Below are positions 1 through 9,621 of a DNA stretch of 64,000 nt, piece by piece (position 1 is the first letter of the stretch; each line of letters opens with the position of its first letter). Source of the DNA: Clostridium beijerinckii (GTDB taxonomy: Bacteria; Bacillota; Clostridia; Clostridiales; Clostridiaceae); assembly GCA_003129525.1 (NCBI GenBank), contig CP029329.1, forward strand, positions 1,593,501-1,657,500, written 5' to 3'. The position numbers and the translations under genes were made by a program. The notes under the pieces are model-generated. The model made no database searches. It saw only the letters and a program-made list of their open reading frames with translations, and was not told where the DNA came from.

Positions 1-1
1 G

Positions 2-1003
2 GAACTAAAAGGTCTTAAAACTTTATTCCCAGTTAAATCAGGTTTTTTTAATAAAGTAAGTAACTATGTAAAAGCAGTAAATGGTATTGATTTAACTATA
101 TACAGAGGAGAAACTCTTGGACTTGTAGGAGAATCAGGATGTGGGAAGACTACTCTTGGAAAATCAATTCTTCAATTAGTAAAGCCTACCCATGGAGAAA
201 TGATTTATGATTTTAAACAATATGGTGGTAAGAAAGATTTAAGAAAATTAAATGCAGAGGAAATGGATTTAGCTCGTAAAAAGATGCAAATAGTATTTCA
301 AGATCCACAATCTTCATTAAATCCATCTTTTACCATATATCAATCATTATCAGATCCACTAAAGAAATTTGGAGTAACACTAAAAGAAGATAGACGTATA
401 TTAATTGGAGATATTCTAGAAGCAGTAAATATGCGTCGTGAATATATGGATAGATATCCACATGAATTTTCAGGCGGACAAAGACAAAGAATTGGTATAG
501 CTAGAGCCCTTTGTATTAATCCAGAGTTAATAGTATGTGATGAATCAGTTTCAGCATTAGATGTATCTATACAAGCACAGGTGTTAAATCTATTAATGAA
601 GATAAAAAGTGAAAGAGATTTAACATATATATTTATAACTCATGATTTAAGTGTTGTAGAATACATAAGTGATCGAATAGCTGTAATGTATCTAGGAAGA
701 ATTGTAGAACTTGCAGAAACATCACAAATATTTAATAATACATTACATCCATATACACAAGCTCTATTATCAGCTATTCCAATAGCTGATTTAGATAAAA
801 AAGGAAAACGTATCATTTTGGAGGGTGATGTACCTAGTCCAGTAAACCCACCATCAGGATGTCATTTTCATCCACGTTGCATAAAGTGCATGGACATATG
901 TAAAAAAGAAGAACCTGAATTAAAGAAATATGTTATAAATGGAGAAGACCACTTCGTTGCATGTCATTTAGCACAACAAAATATGAATAAAAAAGGAGAA
1001 TAA
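2..1003 (+). CDS. Opp/Dpp-type ABC transporter ATP-binding protein (5' end outside window)
   Basis: The reading frame is open from base 2, so the N-terminus lies upstream of the window; a start at the internal ATG at 200 would discard the Walker A motif. Visible in order: Walker A GESGCGKTT (about bases 128-154), Q-loop FQDPQSSLNP, ABC signature FSGGQRQR, Walker B LIVCDESVSALD, H-loop ITHDLSVV, and the C-terminal oligopeptide-transporter cysteine region (CHFHPRC). This is the OppF/DppF class, which energises uptake through a pair of membrane permeases. It ends 2 bases before nanA and so belongs to the nan operon. Peptide-type ABC systems that carry sialic acid are known (SatABCD of Haemophilus ducreyi), so sialic acid or a sialoside is a reasonable substrate; that is inference from position, and peptide uptake is not excluded. 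Confidence 0.93.
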   Translation, partial: ELKGLKTLFPVKSGFFNKVSNYVKAVNGIDLTIYRGETLGLVGESGCGKTTLGKSILQLVKPTHGEMIYDFKQYGGKKDLRKLNAEEMDLARKKMQIVFQDPQSSLNPSFTIYQSLSDPLKKFGVTLKEDRRILIGDILEAVNMRREYMDRYPHEFSGGQRQRIGIARALCINPELIVCDESVSALDVSIQAQVLNLLMKIKSERDLTYIFITHDLSVVEYISDRIAVMYLGRIVELAETSQIFNNTLHPYTQALLSAIPIADLDKKGKRIILEGDVPSPVNPPSGCHFHPRCIKCMDICKKEEPELKKYVINGEDHFVACHLAQQNMNKKGE

Positions 1004-1005
1004 CA

Positions 1006-1935
1006 ATGAGTAAATTTGACATTAAAGCCTTTAAAGGTGTAATTCCAGCTGTATTAACAGTATTTGACAAGGAAGAGAATATTGATGAAGTAGGTATGAG
1101 ACAATTAGTTTCATTCTTAATAGGTAAAGGTGTAAACGGACTTTATTTAACTGGGTCAACTGGAGAAGGTTTCACAATGACTTCAGAAGAAAGAAAAAAA
1201 GTTGTTGAAATAGTAATGGACGAAACAGCAGGTAGAGTACCAGTTGTAGTTCATGTAGGAGCTATTGGAACAAAAATTTCAATCGATCTTGCTAAGCATG
1301 CTGAAAGTGTTGGAGCAGATGGTATCTCAAGTGTACCTCCTTTCTACTGGAAGTTTAATGAAGATCAAATAGTTAATTATTATACAGATATAGCAAATTC
1401 ATGCAGTCTTCCAATGATAGTATACAATGTACCTCTTGCAGGATTACTTGGAATGAATGCTATAAAGCGTTTAGCTGCAGTTGAAAATATTAAGGGAATT
1501 AAATACACTGCATTATCTTTATATGAAATAACACAAATAAAAGATGAAGTTGGAGAAGACTTCTTAGTTTATTCTGGTGCTGATGAAATGGCTGCCCAAG
1601 GGTTGCTTTCAGGAGCTGATGGAATAGTTGGATCTTTCTATAACATAATGCCAGAATTATTTATAAATATCTTTAATGCAGTTCAAAATAAGGATCTAGA
1701 TGAAGCAAAAAAACTACAAAAACAAGCTGTAGAAGTTATAATGTATGCATTACAATTACCATCATTTTATGCTGGAATGAAAGTAGTTTTAAAATGGTTG
1801 GGTGTAAATGGCGGATATTGCCGTAGACCATTCCAAAATTTAACATCAGAAGATGAAGTTAAATTCAAAGAAGGATTTAAGAAGTTAAAAGAAACTTATG
1901 ATTTAAAAGGAATTGATTTCTTAGATGCCCTATAA
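1006..1935 (+). CDS. nanA: N-acetylneuraminate lyase
   Basis: Class I aldolase of the DapA/NanA superfamily, 309 aa (usual length about 300), predicted to split N-acetylneuraminate into ManNAc and pyruvate in the cytoplasm. The substrate loop GSTGEG is at residues 50-55, the catalytic tyrosine is Tyr140 in YNVP, and the Schiff-base lysine is Lys166 in IKGIKYT. NanA rather than dihydrodipicolinate synthase is favoured by nanE and nanK downstream. The ATG follows the ABC gene by 2 bases with AAAAGGAGAA as ribosome site. Its 3' end overlaps the next gene by 11 bases, suggesting coupled translation. Confidence 0.93.
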   Translation: MSKFDIKAFKGVIPAVLTVFDKEENIDEVGMRQLVSFLIGKGVNGLYLTGSTGEGFTMTSEERKKVVEIVMDETAGRVPVVVHVGAIGTKISIDLAKHAESVGADGISSVPPFYWKFNEDQIVNYYTDIANSCSLPMIVYNVPLAGLLGMNAIKRLAAVENIKGIKYTALSLYEITQIKDEVGEDFLVYSGADEMAAQGLLSGADGIVGSFYNIMPELFINIFNAVQNKDLDEAKKLQKQAVEVIMYALQLPSFYAGMKVVLKWLGVNGGYCRRPFQNLTSEDEVKFKEGFKKLKETYDLKGIDFLDAL

Positions 1936-3544
1936 AATCAATCTAAAAAAATCACGTGAATGTGATGTGTTTATTATTGGTGCAGGTATTGCTGGCGTTA
2001 TGTCAGCAATCCAAGCATCAAATAATGGAGCATCAGTAATTATATCTAGTAGTGCAAATATTTTATCTGGATCTAGCTTTTATCCTGGAACATGGGGATT
2101 AGGTCTAATAGGCCCAGAAAACAAAGAAGATGAAAAAGATTTAGCAAAAACAATTAAAGAAGTTGGTTGTGATGTAGTTGATGAAAATCTAGTTCAAACT
2201 TTTGTAAGCAATATACCAAAAGCAATACGGCTAGTTAAATCAATGAATATAAATATGAAAGAAGCAGCTAACAAAGATCAAAAAGAGTTTATTCCATGCT
2301 TTGATCATAAAATAAGGAATTGGAACGGAATTTTATTTGATAGTGCAAAAGAAGTATTTAGTGAAAAACTTAAAGCACAAAATATAAAGACATATCCTTT
2401 TTCCGAGGTAATTGAAATTATAAAGGAAGAAGAAAAGGTTATTGGAATTATATTAATTAATAAGAATAAGGAATTTGAATTTATTAAATGTAAAGCAATT
2501 GTAATAGCAAGTGGAGGAATCGGCGGATTATTTAAGTATAGACTTAATACAAATGATATTACTGGAATGGGACAATCGTTAGCATTAAAAAGCGGATGTA
2601 AATTAGTAAATATAGAATTTATGCAGATGATGCCAGGATATATAAATCCATGTCCTAAAACAATATTTAATGAAAAGACATTTAAATATGTAGATATTTT
2701 AAACCAATATGGAAAAAATATCTTTGACGGAATGGAAAACAAACTGGAAAAATTAGAGGAGCGATCAACACATGGTCCCTTTACATCTAGATTAAATTCA
2801 AGAGAGATTGACTATAAAATCTTTAATGAATTTATGAAAGATAGAAATGGAGTTGTAGTTAGGTATAAAGAAGAAATTAAACATCAACAACCTGAATTTA
2901 TCAAAGTATATTTTGATTGGTTAAAGGAAAGAAAAAATTTAACAGTTGATGATGACATAAACTTAGGAATTTATTTTCATGCTGCTAATGGGGGCATTAA
3001 AATTGATGAAAAGGCCCAAACTGGAGTAAATGGTTTATTTGCAGCAGGTGAAGTAACTGGAGGAATGCATGGAGCTGATAGGATTGGAGGACTATCAACT
3101 GCAAATGGATTAGTATTTGGAACAATAGCAGGTGAGTCTGCTAGTACATATGCTTCAAATATTATTATGAGCAGTATAGAAAAAATAGAATTTGAACCTT
3201 ATGAGATTGAAAATGCTGAAGAACTAATTAATGAGTTACAAGAAATCATGTTTAGGGCAGCAATGATCGAAAAAAATGAAATAACGGTTCAAAGTGCGAT
3301 TAAAAGAATAGATGAAATACAAAGCAATTTAGTATATAAGTCAGATTTTAATATGAAGGATATAAATAAATCTTATAGATTAAAGGCTAATCTATTATTA
3401 TCTAAATGTATTTTAATGGCAATTGATCTACGTAAAGAAAGTAGAGGATCCCATTATCGTAGTGATTATAAGAAATCTAATTCTAATATGAACAAGAAGA
3501 TAATTATTGAACTTAATGATAACATAGATGTTCATTTTGAATAG
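1925..3544 (+). CDS. FAD-dependent oxidoreductase of the fumarate reductase/L-aspartate oxidase flavoprotein family, in the nan operon
   Basis: 539 aa. The N-terminal dinucleotide-binding motif IIGAGIAG lies at about residues 17-24. The C-terminal half has the family signature HAANGGI, then GLFAAGEVTGGMHGADRIGG. A GPFTSRLNSRE stretch sits where this family has its catalytic arginine region. No signal peptide and no N-terminal FMN-binding or haem domain is visible, so it should be a soluble cytoplasmic flavoprotein. It overlaps nanA by 11 bases and is followed 10 bases later by an esterase, so it is embedded in the sialic acid operon. The substrate is unknown; it is not one of the classical nan enzymes. 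Oxidation or reduction of a sialic acid derivative is a guess from context only. Confidence 0.82.
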   Translation: MPYKINLKKSRECDVFIIGAGIAGVMSAIQASNNGASVIISSSANILSGSSFYPGTWGLGLIGPENKEDEKDLAKTIKEVGCDVVDENLVQTFVSNIPKAIRLVKSMNINMKEAANKDQKEFIPCFDHKIRNWNGILFDSAKEVFSEKLKAQNIKTYPFSEVIEIIKEEEKVIGIILINKNKEFEFIKCKAIVIASGGIGGLFKYRLNTNDITGMGQSLALKSGCKLVNIEFMQMMPGYINPCPKTIFNEKTFKYVDILNQYGKNIFDGMENKLEKLEERSTHGPFTSRLNSREIDYKIFNEFMKDRNGVVVRYKEEIKHQQPEFIKVYFDWLKERKNLTVDDDINLGIYFHAANGGIKIDEKAQTGVNGLFAAGEVTGGMHGADRIGGLSTANGLVFGTIAGESASTYASNIIMSSIEKIEFEPYEIENAEELINELQEIMFRAAMIEKNEITVQSAIKRIDEIQSNLVYKSDFNMKDINKSYRLKANLLLSKCILMAIDLRKESRGSHYRSDYKKSNSNMNKKIIIELNDNIDVHFE

Positions 3545-3554
3545 GAGGTAAAAC

Positions 3555-4520
3555 ATGCCAGTAGTAGATATGGATTTAGAAAAATTAAGAGAATATACCG
3601 GAACAAATCCAATACCAAGTGATTTTGATTTGTTTTGGGATGAAAGACTTAAAGAAGTAAATAATCATCCATTAAACTATAAAGTAGAGAAAAGTGAAAT
3701 ACAAGGATATGACTCATGTGAATATTATGATTTATGGTTTGATGGTATTGATGGAGGAAAAGTATATGCTAAGTATTTACATCCTAAGTCAGAGGAAAAG
3801 GTGCCTTTAATACTACAATTTCATGGATACCCTGGAGCTAGTAGAAGTTGGTTTGAACAATCATCATTTGCAGGGATGGGATGTGCAATTATTGCAATGG
3901 ATTGCCCGGGACAAGGTGGCAAGGGCGATGATATTGGTGGTATAAAAGGTACAACAGTAGCTGGACATATAGTAGCTGGTCTAGATGATGAGCCTAAGAA
4001 TATGTATTATGTTCGTTTATTCCAAAATACATCAATATTATGTAGAATAGTTCAAGAATTAGAAGGAATTGATATTAATAGGATTTATGCAAATGGTGCT
4101 AGTCAGGGAGGTGGCATTGCTCTTGCATGCACGTCACTAAACAAAATAATAAAAAGGTGTGCTGCATTATATCCATTTCTTTCTGATTATGAGAGAGTTT
4201 GGGATATGGATTTAGATATGATTGCTTATGAAGGTCTACGTTATTATTCAAGATGGTTTGATCCTATGCAGGAAAATCAAGATGAAGTCTTTACTAAGTT
4301 AGGATATATCGATGTTCATAATTTTGTTCATAGATTAGAAGCAGAAGTACTATTTGGAACAGGATTAGTAGATAATGTATGTCCTCCATCAACACAATTT
4401 GCAATCTATAATAATATAAAGTCAAAAAAACAACATTTCATATTTCCTGATTATACCCATGAAGAAATTTCAGCATTTGATGATATGTTAATTGATTTCT
4501 TCTTAAAGGAGGACGAATAA
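3555..4520 (+). CDS. CE7-type acetyl esterase (acetylxylan esterase/cephalosporin-C deacetylase family), copy A
   Basis: 321 aa alpha/beta hydrolase. CE7 hallmarks: nucleophile elbow GASQG with Ser183, acid Asp273 in GLVDNVCPPST, and His302 in THEE. The canonical RGQ motif reads PGQ here (residues 118-120), so its arginine is missing. The oxyanion region FHGYPG is intact. SD AGGAGG sits close to the ATG. It lies between the flavoprotein and a tandem paralogue (copy B) inside the nan operon. CE7 enzymes remove O-acetyl groups from sugars; given the neighbours, O-acetylated sialic acid or sialoglycan is the likely substrate (inference). No signal peptide, so cytoplasmic. A complete Ser-Asp-His triad suggests it is active. 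Confidence 0.88.
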   Translation: MPVVDMDLEKLREYTGTNPIPSDFDLFWDERLKEVNNHPLNYKVEKSEIQGYDSCEYYDLWFDGIDGGKVYAKYLHPKSEEKVPLILQFHGYPGASRSWFEQSSFAGMGCAIIAMDCPGQGGKGDDIGGIKGTTVAGHIVAGLDDEPKNMYYVRLFQNTSILCRIVQELEGIDINRIYANGASQGGGIALACTSLNKIIKRCAALYPFLSDYERVWDMDLDMIAYEGLRYYSRWFDPMQENQDEVFTKLGYIDVHNFVHRLEAEVLFGTGLVDNVCPPSTQFAIYNNIKSKKQHFIFPDYTHEEISAFDDMLIDFFLKEDE

Positions 4521-4521
4521 T

Positions 4522-5475
4522 ATGCCAGCATTAGATATGCCTATAAATGAAATGGAACAATATTTAGGCTCTGGAATAAAACCTAAAGATTTTGATGAGT
4601 ATTGGGATAATCAAATAAGAAAAGCAAATGACATGAAATTAGAATATATAATTACACAAAAAGAATTTAAAAATAAAAAAGCAAAATATTATGAAATAAT
4701 ATTTAAAGGCATAGATGGAGCTAATATATATGCTAAGTACATATGTCCAAATCATGAAGGCAAAGTTCCTACAGTGTTAGAATTTCATGATTATAAGCAA
4801 TCAAGTAGAGGCTGGCATCACTTAACTAGATATATTGCACTTGATTATGCAGTTCTTGCCATGGATTGCAGAGGTCAAGGTGGAAAGAGCGAAGATTTAG
4901 GCGGTGTAAAAGGATCTACAGTGTGTGGACATTTAATAAATGGAATCCACGATGAAGTTGATAAAATGTATTATACTAAGGTTTATTTAGATGGATATAT
5001 ATTATCAAAAATAGCTGAAGCACTACCCAATACAGATAAAGATAAAATGATTACTTTTGGTAAAGGTCAAGGTGGAACAATAGCTCTTGTGACTTCAGTA
5101 TTTAATGGGAATATAAAGAAGTGTTCACTTCAATATCCATTTTTAAGTGACTTTAAACGTGTATGGGATATGGATCTAGATATAGAGGCTTATGAAGGAA
5201 TTAGATATTACTTTAGATGGTTTGATCCAATGCATATTAATGAAAAAAGGATATTTGAAAAGCTTGGATATATAGATGCTGTTAATTTTGCATCAAAACT
5301 TAAATGTCAACTATTTGTTGGAACAGGATTACTTGACAATATTTGCCCACCAAGTACCCAATATGCCATCTTTAACAATGCAAAAGGTGAAAAAAAGCAT
5401 GTTGTTTTTCCAAAGTATGGACATGAATTAATTAATTTTTTTGAAGATGAAAATTTAAAATTTATTAAATTGTAA
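4522..5475 (+). CDS. CE7-type esterase paralogue, copy B, nucleophile serine replaced by glycine
   Basis: 317 aa, clearly a tandem duplicate of copy A (shared blocks such as WDMDLD, YEG.RYY.RWFDPM, CPPSTQ.AI.NN) starting 1 base after its stop codon with SD AAAGGAGG. RGQ is intact (residues 117-119), the Asp is kept in GLLDNICPPST and the His in YGHEL, but the nucleophile elbow reads GKGQG: the DNA at about 5056-5070 gives G-K-G-Q-G, so residue 182 is Gly instead of Ser. The oxyanion loop is also changed (FHDYK instead of FHGYP). It is unlikely to be a normal serine esterase. Since CE7 enzymes form oligomers, a structural or regulatory partner of copy A is possible (inference). The frame is open and well conserved, so it does not look like a pseudogene. 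Confidence 0.86.
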   Translation: MPALDMPINEMEQYLGSGIKPKDFDEYWDNQIRKANDMKLEYIITQKEFKNKKAKYYEIIFKGIDGANIYAKYICPNHEGKVPTVLEFHDYKQSSRGWHHLTRYIALDYAVLAMDCRGQGGKSEDLGGVKGSTVCGHLINGIHDEVDKMYYTKVYLDGYILSKIAEALPNTDKDKMITFGKGQGGTIALVTSVFNGNIKKCSLQYPFLSDFKRVWDMDLDIEAYEGIRYYFRWFDPMHINEKRIFEKLGYIDAVNFASKLKCQLFVGTGLLDNICPPSTQYAIFNNAKGEKKHVVFPKYGHELINFFEDENLKFIKL

Positions 5476-5498
5476 TTTAATAAAACATGGAGGTATTT

Positions 5499-6197
5499 AT
5501 GAAAAAAGAAGATATACTAAACAAAATAAAAGGAAATCTAATTATATCTTGTCAAGCATTAGAAGGAGAACCTTTATATATAGAAGATGGTTCTATGATG
5601 CCACTTATGGCGAGAGCAGCGAAACAAGCAGGGGCTTGTGCTATTCGTACAAATGGAGTTCTTGATGTTATAGGAATAAAAGAAGAAACTAATTTGCCTG
5701 TAATAGGAATAATAAAAAAATGTTATGAAGGCTATGAGCAACATATTACAGTTACAATGGATGAAGTAGATCAATTAGTAGAAGCAAAAGCAGATATTAT
5801 TGCCTTTGATTGCACTTTAAGAGACAGAGTAGATGGACGCACAGTGGCAGAATTTATTAAAGCTATTAAAGAAAAGTATCCAGAAGTAATTCTTATGGCA
5901 GATATATCAAACTTAGAAGAGGGTATAAATGCATGGAAGTCTGGAATTGATATGGTTGGAACAACTCTTAGCGGATATACTCCATATACTGAGAAGTTAG
6001 AAGAACCAGATTTCAAACTAATAGAAGATTTAGCTAAAAATATTGATATTCCTATAATAGCTGAAGGGAGAATTCACAAACCAGAACAAGCAGTAAAAGC
6101 CTTTGATTTAGGTGCATATTCAGTAGTAGTTGGTGGTGCAATTACTAGACCATTAGAAATAGCAACAAGATTTATTAATGCTATTTCAGAGATGTAG
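5499..6197 (+). CDS. nanE: N-acetylmannosamine-6-phosphate 2-epimerase
   Basis: TIM-barrel enzyme converting ManNAc-6-P to GlcNAc-6-P. The N-terminal SCQALEGEPLY, mid-protein FDCTLRDR and C-terminal phosphate-binding region VVGGAITRP are typical of NanE. About 232 aa, the usual length. An upstream in-frame ATG at 5487 exists, but the SD GGAGG (5489-5493) overlaps it and is ideally placed for the ATG at 5499, so the shorter start is chosen. It sits between the esterases and nanK in one operon. Confidence 0.93.
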   Translation: MKKEDILNKIKGNLIISCQALEGEPLYIEDGSMMPLMARAAKQAGACAIRTNGVLDVIGIKEETNLPVIGIIKKCYEGYEQHITVTMDEVDQLVEAKADIIAFDCTLRDRVDGRTVAEFIKAIKEKYPEVILMADISNLEEGINAWKSGIDMVGTTLSGYTPYTEKLEEPDFKLIEDLAKNIDIPIIAEGRIHKPEQAVKAFDLGAYSVVVGGAITRPLEIATRFINAISEM

Positions 6198-6200
6198 ATT

Positions 6201-7148
6201 ATGAGATATTTAGGTGTAGATATTGGTGGTACAGCTGTAAAAATGGGAATAGTCACAGAAACGGGCGAAATACTTGATAAATGTAGTTATGATGTAGCAT
6301 TCGATGGCTATGAAACACCAATATTTGAAACAGTAAAAAAATCAATAGATACATTTTTAAGAGATTCTAATGTATGTGCAAAAGATTTAAGTGGAATTGG
6401 AGTTTCTGCAACAGGACAAATTGACAGCAATATGGGTAGTGTTGTTGGAATAGGTGGAAACATTAAAAATTGGTGTAATACTGAAATAAAAAAGGAATTA
6501 GAATTAATATATAATGTAAGAACAACAGTTGTAAATGATGCTAATTGTATGGTAATTGGAGAACAATGGTTAGGTGGAGCAAAAGGATATAAAAATGTCA
6601 TAGGGGTTACTATTGGAACTGGAGTTGGTGGAGGAATTATTGTTGATTCAAAGATTCTTTTAGGCAGTATTGGAATAGCAGGAGAACTAGGACACTTTTC
6701 TATAGATGCAAATGGAAGAGCGTGTACATGTGGAAATGTAGGCTGCTATGAAAGATATGCATCTATGACAGCACTAGTAAAAGAAGTAAAAGAAAATTAT
6801 GAAAAATTAGGTGATGTTTCATTTAAAAAAGAAGAGATAAATGGACTAGCAATATTCAATGAGGTAGAAAAAAATAAAGAATTAAAGAATATTGTAAATG
6901 AATGGATTGAAAATATAAGTAAGGGTCTAATAAGTTTAACCCATATATTTAATCCAGAGATAATTTTAATTGGTGGAGGAGTAAGTAAGCAAGAAAAATT
7001 ATTTATTGAACCAATAAGAGAAATAGTTTTAAATAAAGTAATGAAGAAATTTTCACAAAATTTAAAAGTAGAAGCAGCTATGTTAGGAAATGATGCTGGA
7101 CTTATAGGTGCTGTGTATTATAATATTAAATCAACAAAAATAGATTAG
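6201..7148 (+). CDS. nanK: N-acetylmannosamine kinase, ROK family
   Basis: 315 aa ROK sugar kinase. It has the N-terminal phosphate loop VDIGGTAVKMG, catalytic-region NDANC, GTGVGGGI, the GELGH zinc-ligand motif, and the ROK zinc cluster CTCGNVGCYE. It is predicted to phosphorylate ManNAc released by NanA, feeding NanE. It starts 3 bases after nanE with only a weak ribosome site, suggesting translational coupling. It is the last gene of the operon, followed by a strong hairpin. ROK members differ in sugar specificity, so ManNAc is assigned from context; a glucokinase role is the alternative. Confidence 0.88.
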   Translation: MRYLGVDIGGTAVKMGIVTETGEILDKCSYDVAFDGYETPIFETVKKSIDTFLRDSNVCAKDLSGIGVSATGQIDSNMGSVVGIGGNIKNWCNTEIKKELELIYNVRTTVVNDANCMVIGEQWLGGAKGYKNVIGVTIGTGVGGGIIVDSKILLGSIGIAGELGHFSIDANGRACTCGNVGCYERYASMTALVKEVKENYEKLGDVSFKKEEINGLAIFNEVEKNKELKNIVNEWIENISKGLISLTHIFNPEIILIGGGVSKQEKLFIEPIREIVLNKVMKKFSQNLKVEAAMLGNDAGLIGAVYYNIKSTKID

Positions 7149-7287
7149 TATACTTCATAATTTCACTATTTTATTGTATCTAAAATAGGCCATTGCTGGT
7201 TTTGGAAAATTTAGTAACCTTAAAAATTTGAGTATATAATAAAGCATAAAATGACAAGAGTGAGTTTATAACTGTAAATATTAAGTA

Positions 7288-7336
7288 GAAATAGCCATGA
7301 AATTAATTTATTAATTAACTTCATGGCTATTTCTTT
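7288..7336. terminator. Bidirectional intrinsic terminator between nanK and fbp
   Basis: Perfect 14-bp inverted repeat GAAATAGCCATGAA (7288-7301) and TTCATGGCTATTTC (7320-7333), loop of 18 bases, flanked by T/A-rich sequence on both sides. It lies between two convergent genes. Confidence 0.85.
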
Positions 7337-7393
7337 ACTATGGTATTTGTAAATTACTTGTATATACTATTTTATATTAATAGTAAAACTTAT

Positions 7394-9358
7394 TTATCTT
7401 ACCTCATTTATTAGCCCTTTTCTATAAGCTCTAAGTAATAATTTTAAATCTGTAATCTGATTCTTTAATTCTTTGCCTACATCAGTATCTCCAACTTTTT
7501 TTCTATCTAATTTTTCTACTATTTTTCTTGAAGATAGTATATCTGTTTCCTTGCTAAATGCGTCCTCAATTGATTTAAAAGGTTGATGAGATATAAGGTG
7601 CAATCCATAGGAGTTGTAAGTTAATGTATATCCGGCTAAACCAGTTTGACTTCTATATGCTTTTGCAAAACCTCCATCTATAACTATAAGTTTACCATTA
7701 GCCTTTATTGGATTTTCACCCAATTTATTTTTTACTGGGACATGTCCATTTATTATTCTAGATTCTAATGGATTTAAACCAAATTCTTCAAAGATTAAAT
7801 TACACATTTCTTCTGTATCCCTAAAATCATAATATGGATTTTTATTTTCTTTATGTGTGGTCTTATCTTTAATAAAATACCTTTCAAAGGTAGTCATATC
7901 TTCTTTTCCAAAAAGAGAAGAACAAGATCCTGTCCATAAATACCACATTATATCCATCCCATATAACTTTTCTTCGCTACCTCTATTGTTGAAGTAACCT
8001 TCTCTAGCTAAGGTATCAAATTTATCTAAAAGATTTTTACCTTTGTAGTTTTGTCCATTAAGGGTTATGCTTTTAAAGGTTTTATCTTTATTTAGGGGAA
8101 TACACCCATGGAATAAAAGATTAGAGTTATAAGTTAAGTATATGCTACCTTTATTAAATAAAAATAAAACATGTTTTTGTAATTTATCACTATTTAAAAA
8201 TGAAATTTGGAGTTTATCTATCAATTTTTTTTCTTCACTTGTAAGCTCGAATGGATTCTTATAATTTATTGTAGGAAAACTTTTATCACTAAGTTCATAA
8301 GTAATGTCATTTAACGTTATAGATCCATCTTTATAATTTATTTTATTTAAAAGTAATCTATGATCCATTTTAAATTCAGGTCTTCTCTTTATTATTTCAT
8401 ATTCAAGTTTAAATTGAATAATTGTTATAGCTTTATGCATTTTAGATATAAGTTCAATTTCAGAAGTTCCATATCCAGTTTCATCATTATTTTTAGGAAT
8501 AAAAGCAGTGCAGCTATCATCCTTATAATATTTAAGTGCAAAGGTTGCAAGTGGTAATAAGTTTATACCATATATATCTTCAATTACATCTACATTAGAA
8601 TATCTAGCTGCTATTCTTAAGACATTTGCTATACAGGCAGTATTGCCAGAAGCAGCTCCCATCCATAATATATCGTGATTACCCCATTGTATGTCAACAG
8701 AATGATAATCCATAAGGGTGTCAATTATTATATCAGGTCTTGGCCCTCTATCATATATATCTCCTAGTATGTGTAACTTATCCACAACTAATCTCTGTAT
8801 TAGGTTTGATATAGCTATTATAAATTCTTTTGCTCTATCAATATCTATAATAGTATTTATTATTCCATCATAATAACCCTGTTTATCATTGTTAGCAGCT
8901 TCTTCATGCAATAATTCTTCTATAATATAGCTGAAATCTTTTGGAAGTGCTTTTCTTACCTTTGATCTTGTATATTTAGAAGATGTATATCTACATAACT
9001 CAATTAACCTGTATAAGTTTATTTTATACCAATCATTTATATCCTTTTCTTCCTTTAAAACTATCTCTAATTTTTGTTCGGGATAATAAACTAATGTGGC
9101 CAGCCTTCTCTTCTCAGAGTCCATTAATGAGTTGCCGAAAACTTCTTCAATCTTTATTTTAACGGCACCTGAACCATTTCTTAAAACGTGAACAAATGGT
9201 TCATATTCACCATGAAGATCAGCTAAGAAATGTTCTGTTCCTTTAGGTAAATTTAAAATTGCTTCTAAATTAATTATCTCAGTAGATGCTTCTGCAATAG
9301 TTGGATATTGCTTAGCAAGTAATTTTAAATATTTTAAATCATCATTATAAATATCCAT
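7394..9358 (-). CDS. fbp: Fructose-1,6-bisphosphatase, class III
   Basis: 654 aa, the size of the Firmicute class III enzyme, which dephosphorylates fructose-1,6-bisphosphate in gluconeogenesis. Metallophosphatase motifs in order: DLHGEYEPF (about 48-56), [22 protein letters not shown] and NGHVPVK. The start ATG is preceded by GGGAGGATGTT. It is monocistronic, converging on the nan operon. Growth on sialic and amino sugars supplies fructose-6-P directly, so its neighbourhood need not be functional. Confidence 0.95.
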   Translation of the reverse strand: MDIYNDDLKYLKLLAKQYPTIAEASTEIINLEAILNLPKGTEHFLADLHGEYEPFVHVLRNGSGAVKIKIEEVFGNSLMDSEKRRLATLVYYPEQKLEIVLKEEKDINDWYKINLYRLIELCRYTSSKYTRSKVRKALPKDFSYIIEELLHEEAANNDKQGYYDGIINTIIDIDRAKEFIIAISNLIQRLVVDKLHILGDIYDRGPRPDIIIDTLMDYHSVDIQWGNHDILWMGAASGNTACIANVLRIAARYSNVDVIEDIYGINLLPLATFALKYYKDDSCTAFIPKNNDETGYGTSEIELISKMHKAITIIQFKLEYEIIKRRPEFKMDHRLLLNKINYKDGSITLNDITYELSDKSFPTINYKNPFELTSEEKKLIDKLQISFLNSDKLQKHVLFLFNKGSIYLTYNSNLLFHGCIPLNKDKTFKSITLNGQNYKGKNLLDKFDTLAREGYFNNRGSEEKLYGMDIMWYLWTGSCSSLFGKEDMTTFERYFIKDKTTHKENKNPYYDFRDTEEMCNLIFEEFGLNPLESRIINGHVPVKNKLGENPIKANGKLIVIDGGFAKAYRSQTGLAGYTLTYNSYGLHLISHQPFKSIEDAFSKETDILSSRKIVEKLDRKKVGDTDVGKELKNQITDLKLLLRAYRKGLINEVR

Positions 9359-9566
9359 AACATCCTCCCTTTATAAGCAAAAATGTTTAGCTTTATGCAT
9401 ATGAAAAAATAACTATTCGTAAAAAGTATATAATCATACTGAACAGTTATTTCGAAAAATATGATTTAATATATAAACTAAACAGATTTGATTTAAAAGT
9501 ATATCTATCTCTATTTTACATTAGATTTACTTTTAATACTATAAATAATATTAGGAATATAAAAGA

Positions 9567-9615
9567 AAATAACAAGTCAAATATGCTAGCATACTAACTT
9601 GTTATTTTTTTTGTA
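9567..9615. terminator. Hairpin/terminator downstream of the CYTH gene, made of a repeated palindromic element
   Basis: Perfect 12-bp arms AAAATAACAAGT (9567-9578) and ACTTGTTATTTT (9597-9608), followed by T's on the plus strand and a T-rich tract on the minus strand. The loop holds the palindrome ATGCTAGCAT. The sequence AAATAACAAGTCA..ATGC recurs near 57990 and in diverged form at 13593, so this terminator seems derived from a mobile repeat. Confidence 0.75.
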
Positions 9616-9621
9616 TGTGTC

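Noticed and set aside
2305-2742. 145-codon minus-strand frame within the flavoprotein gene
   Set aside because: Antisense to a well-supported gene, no recognisable motif.
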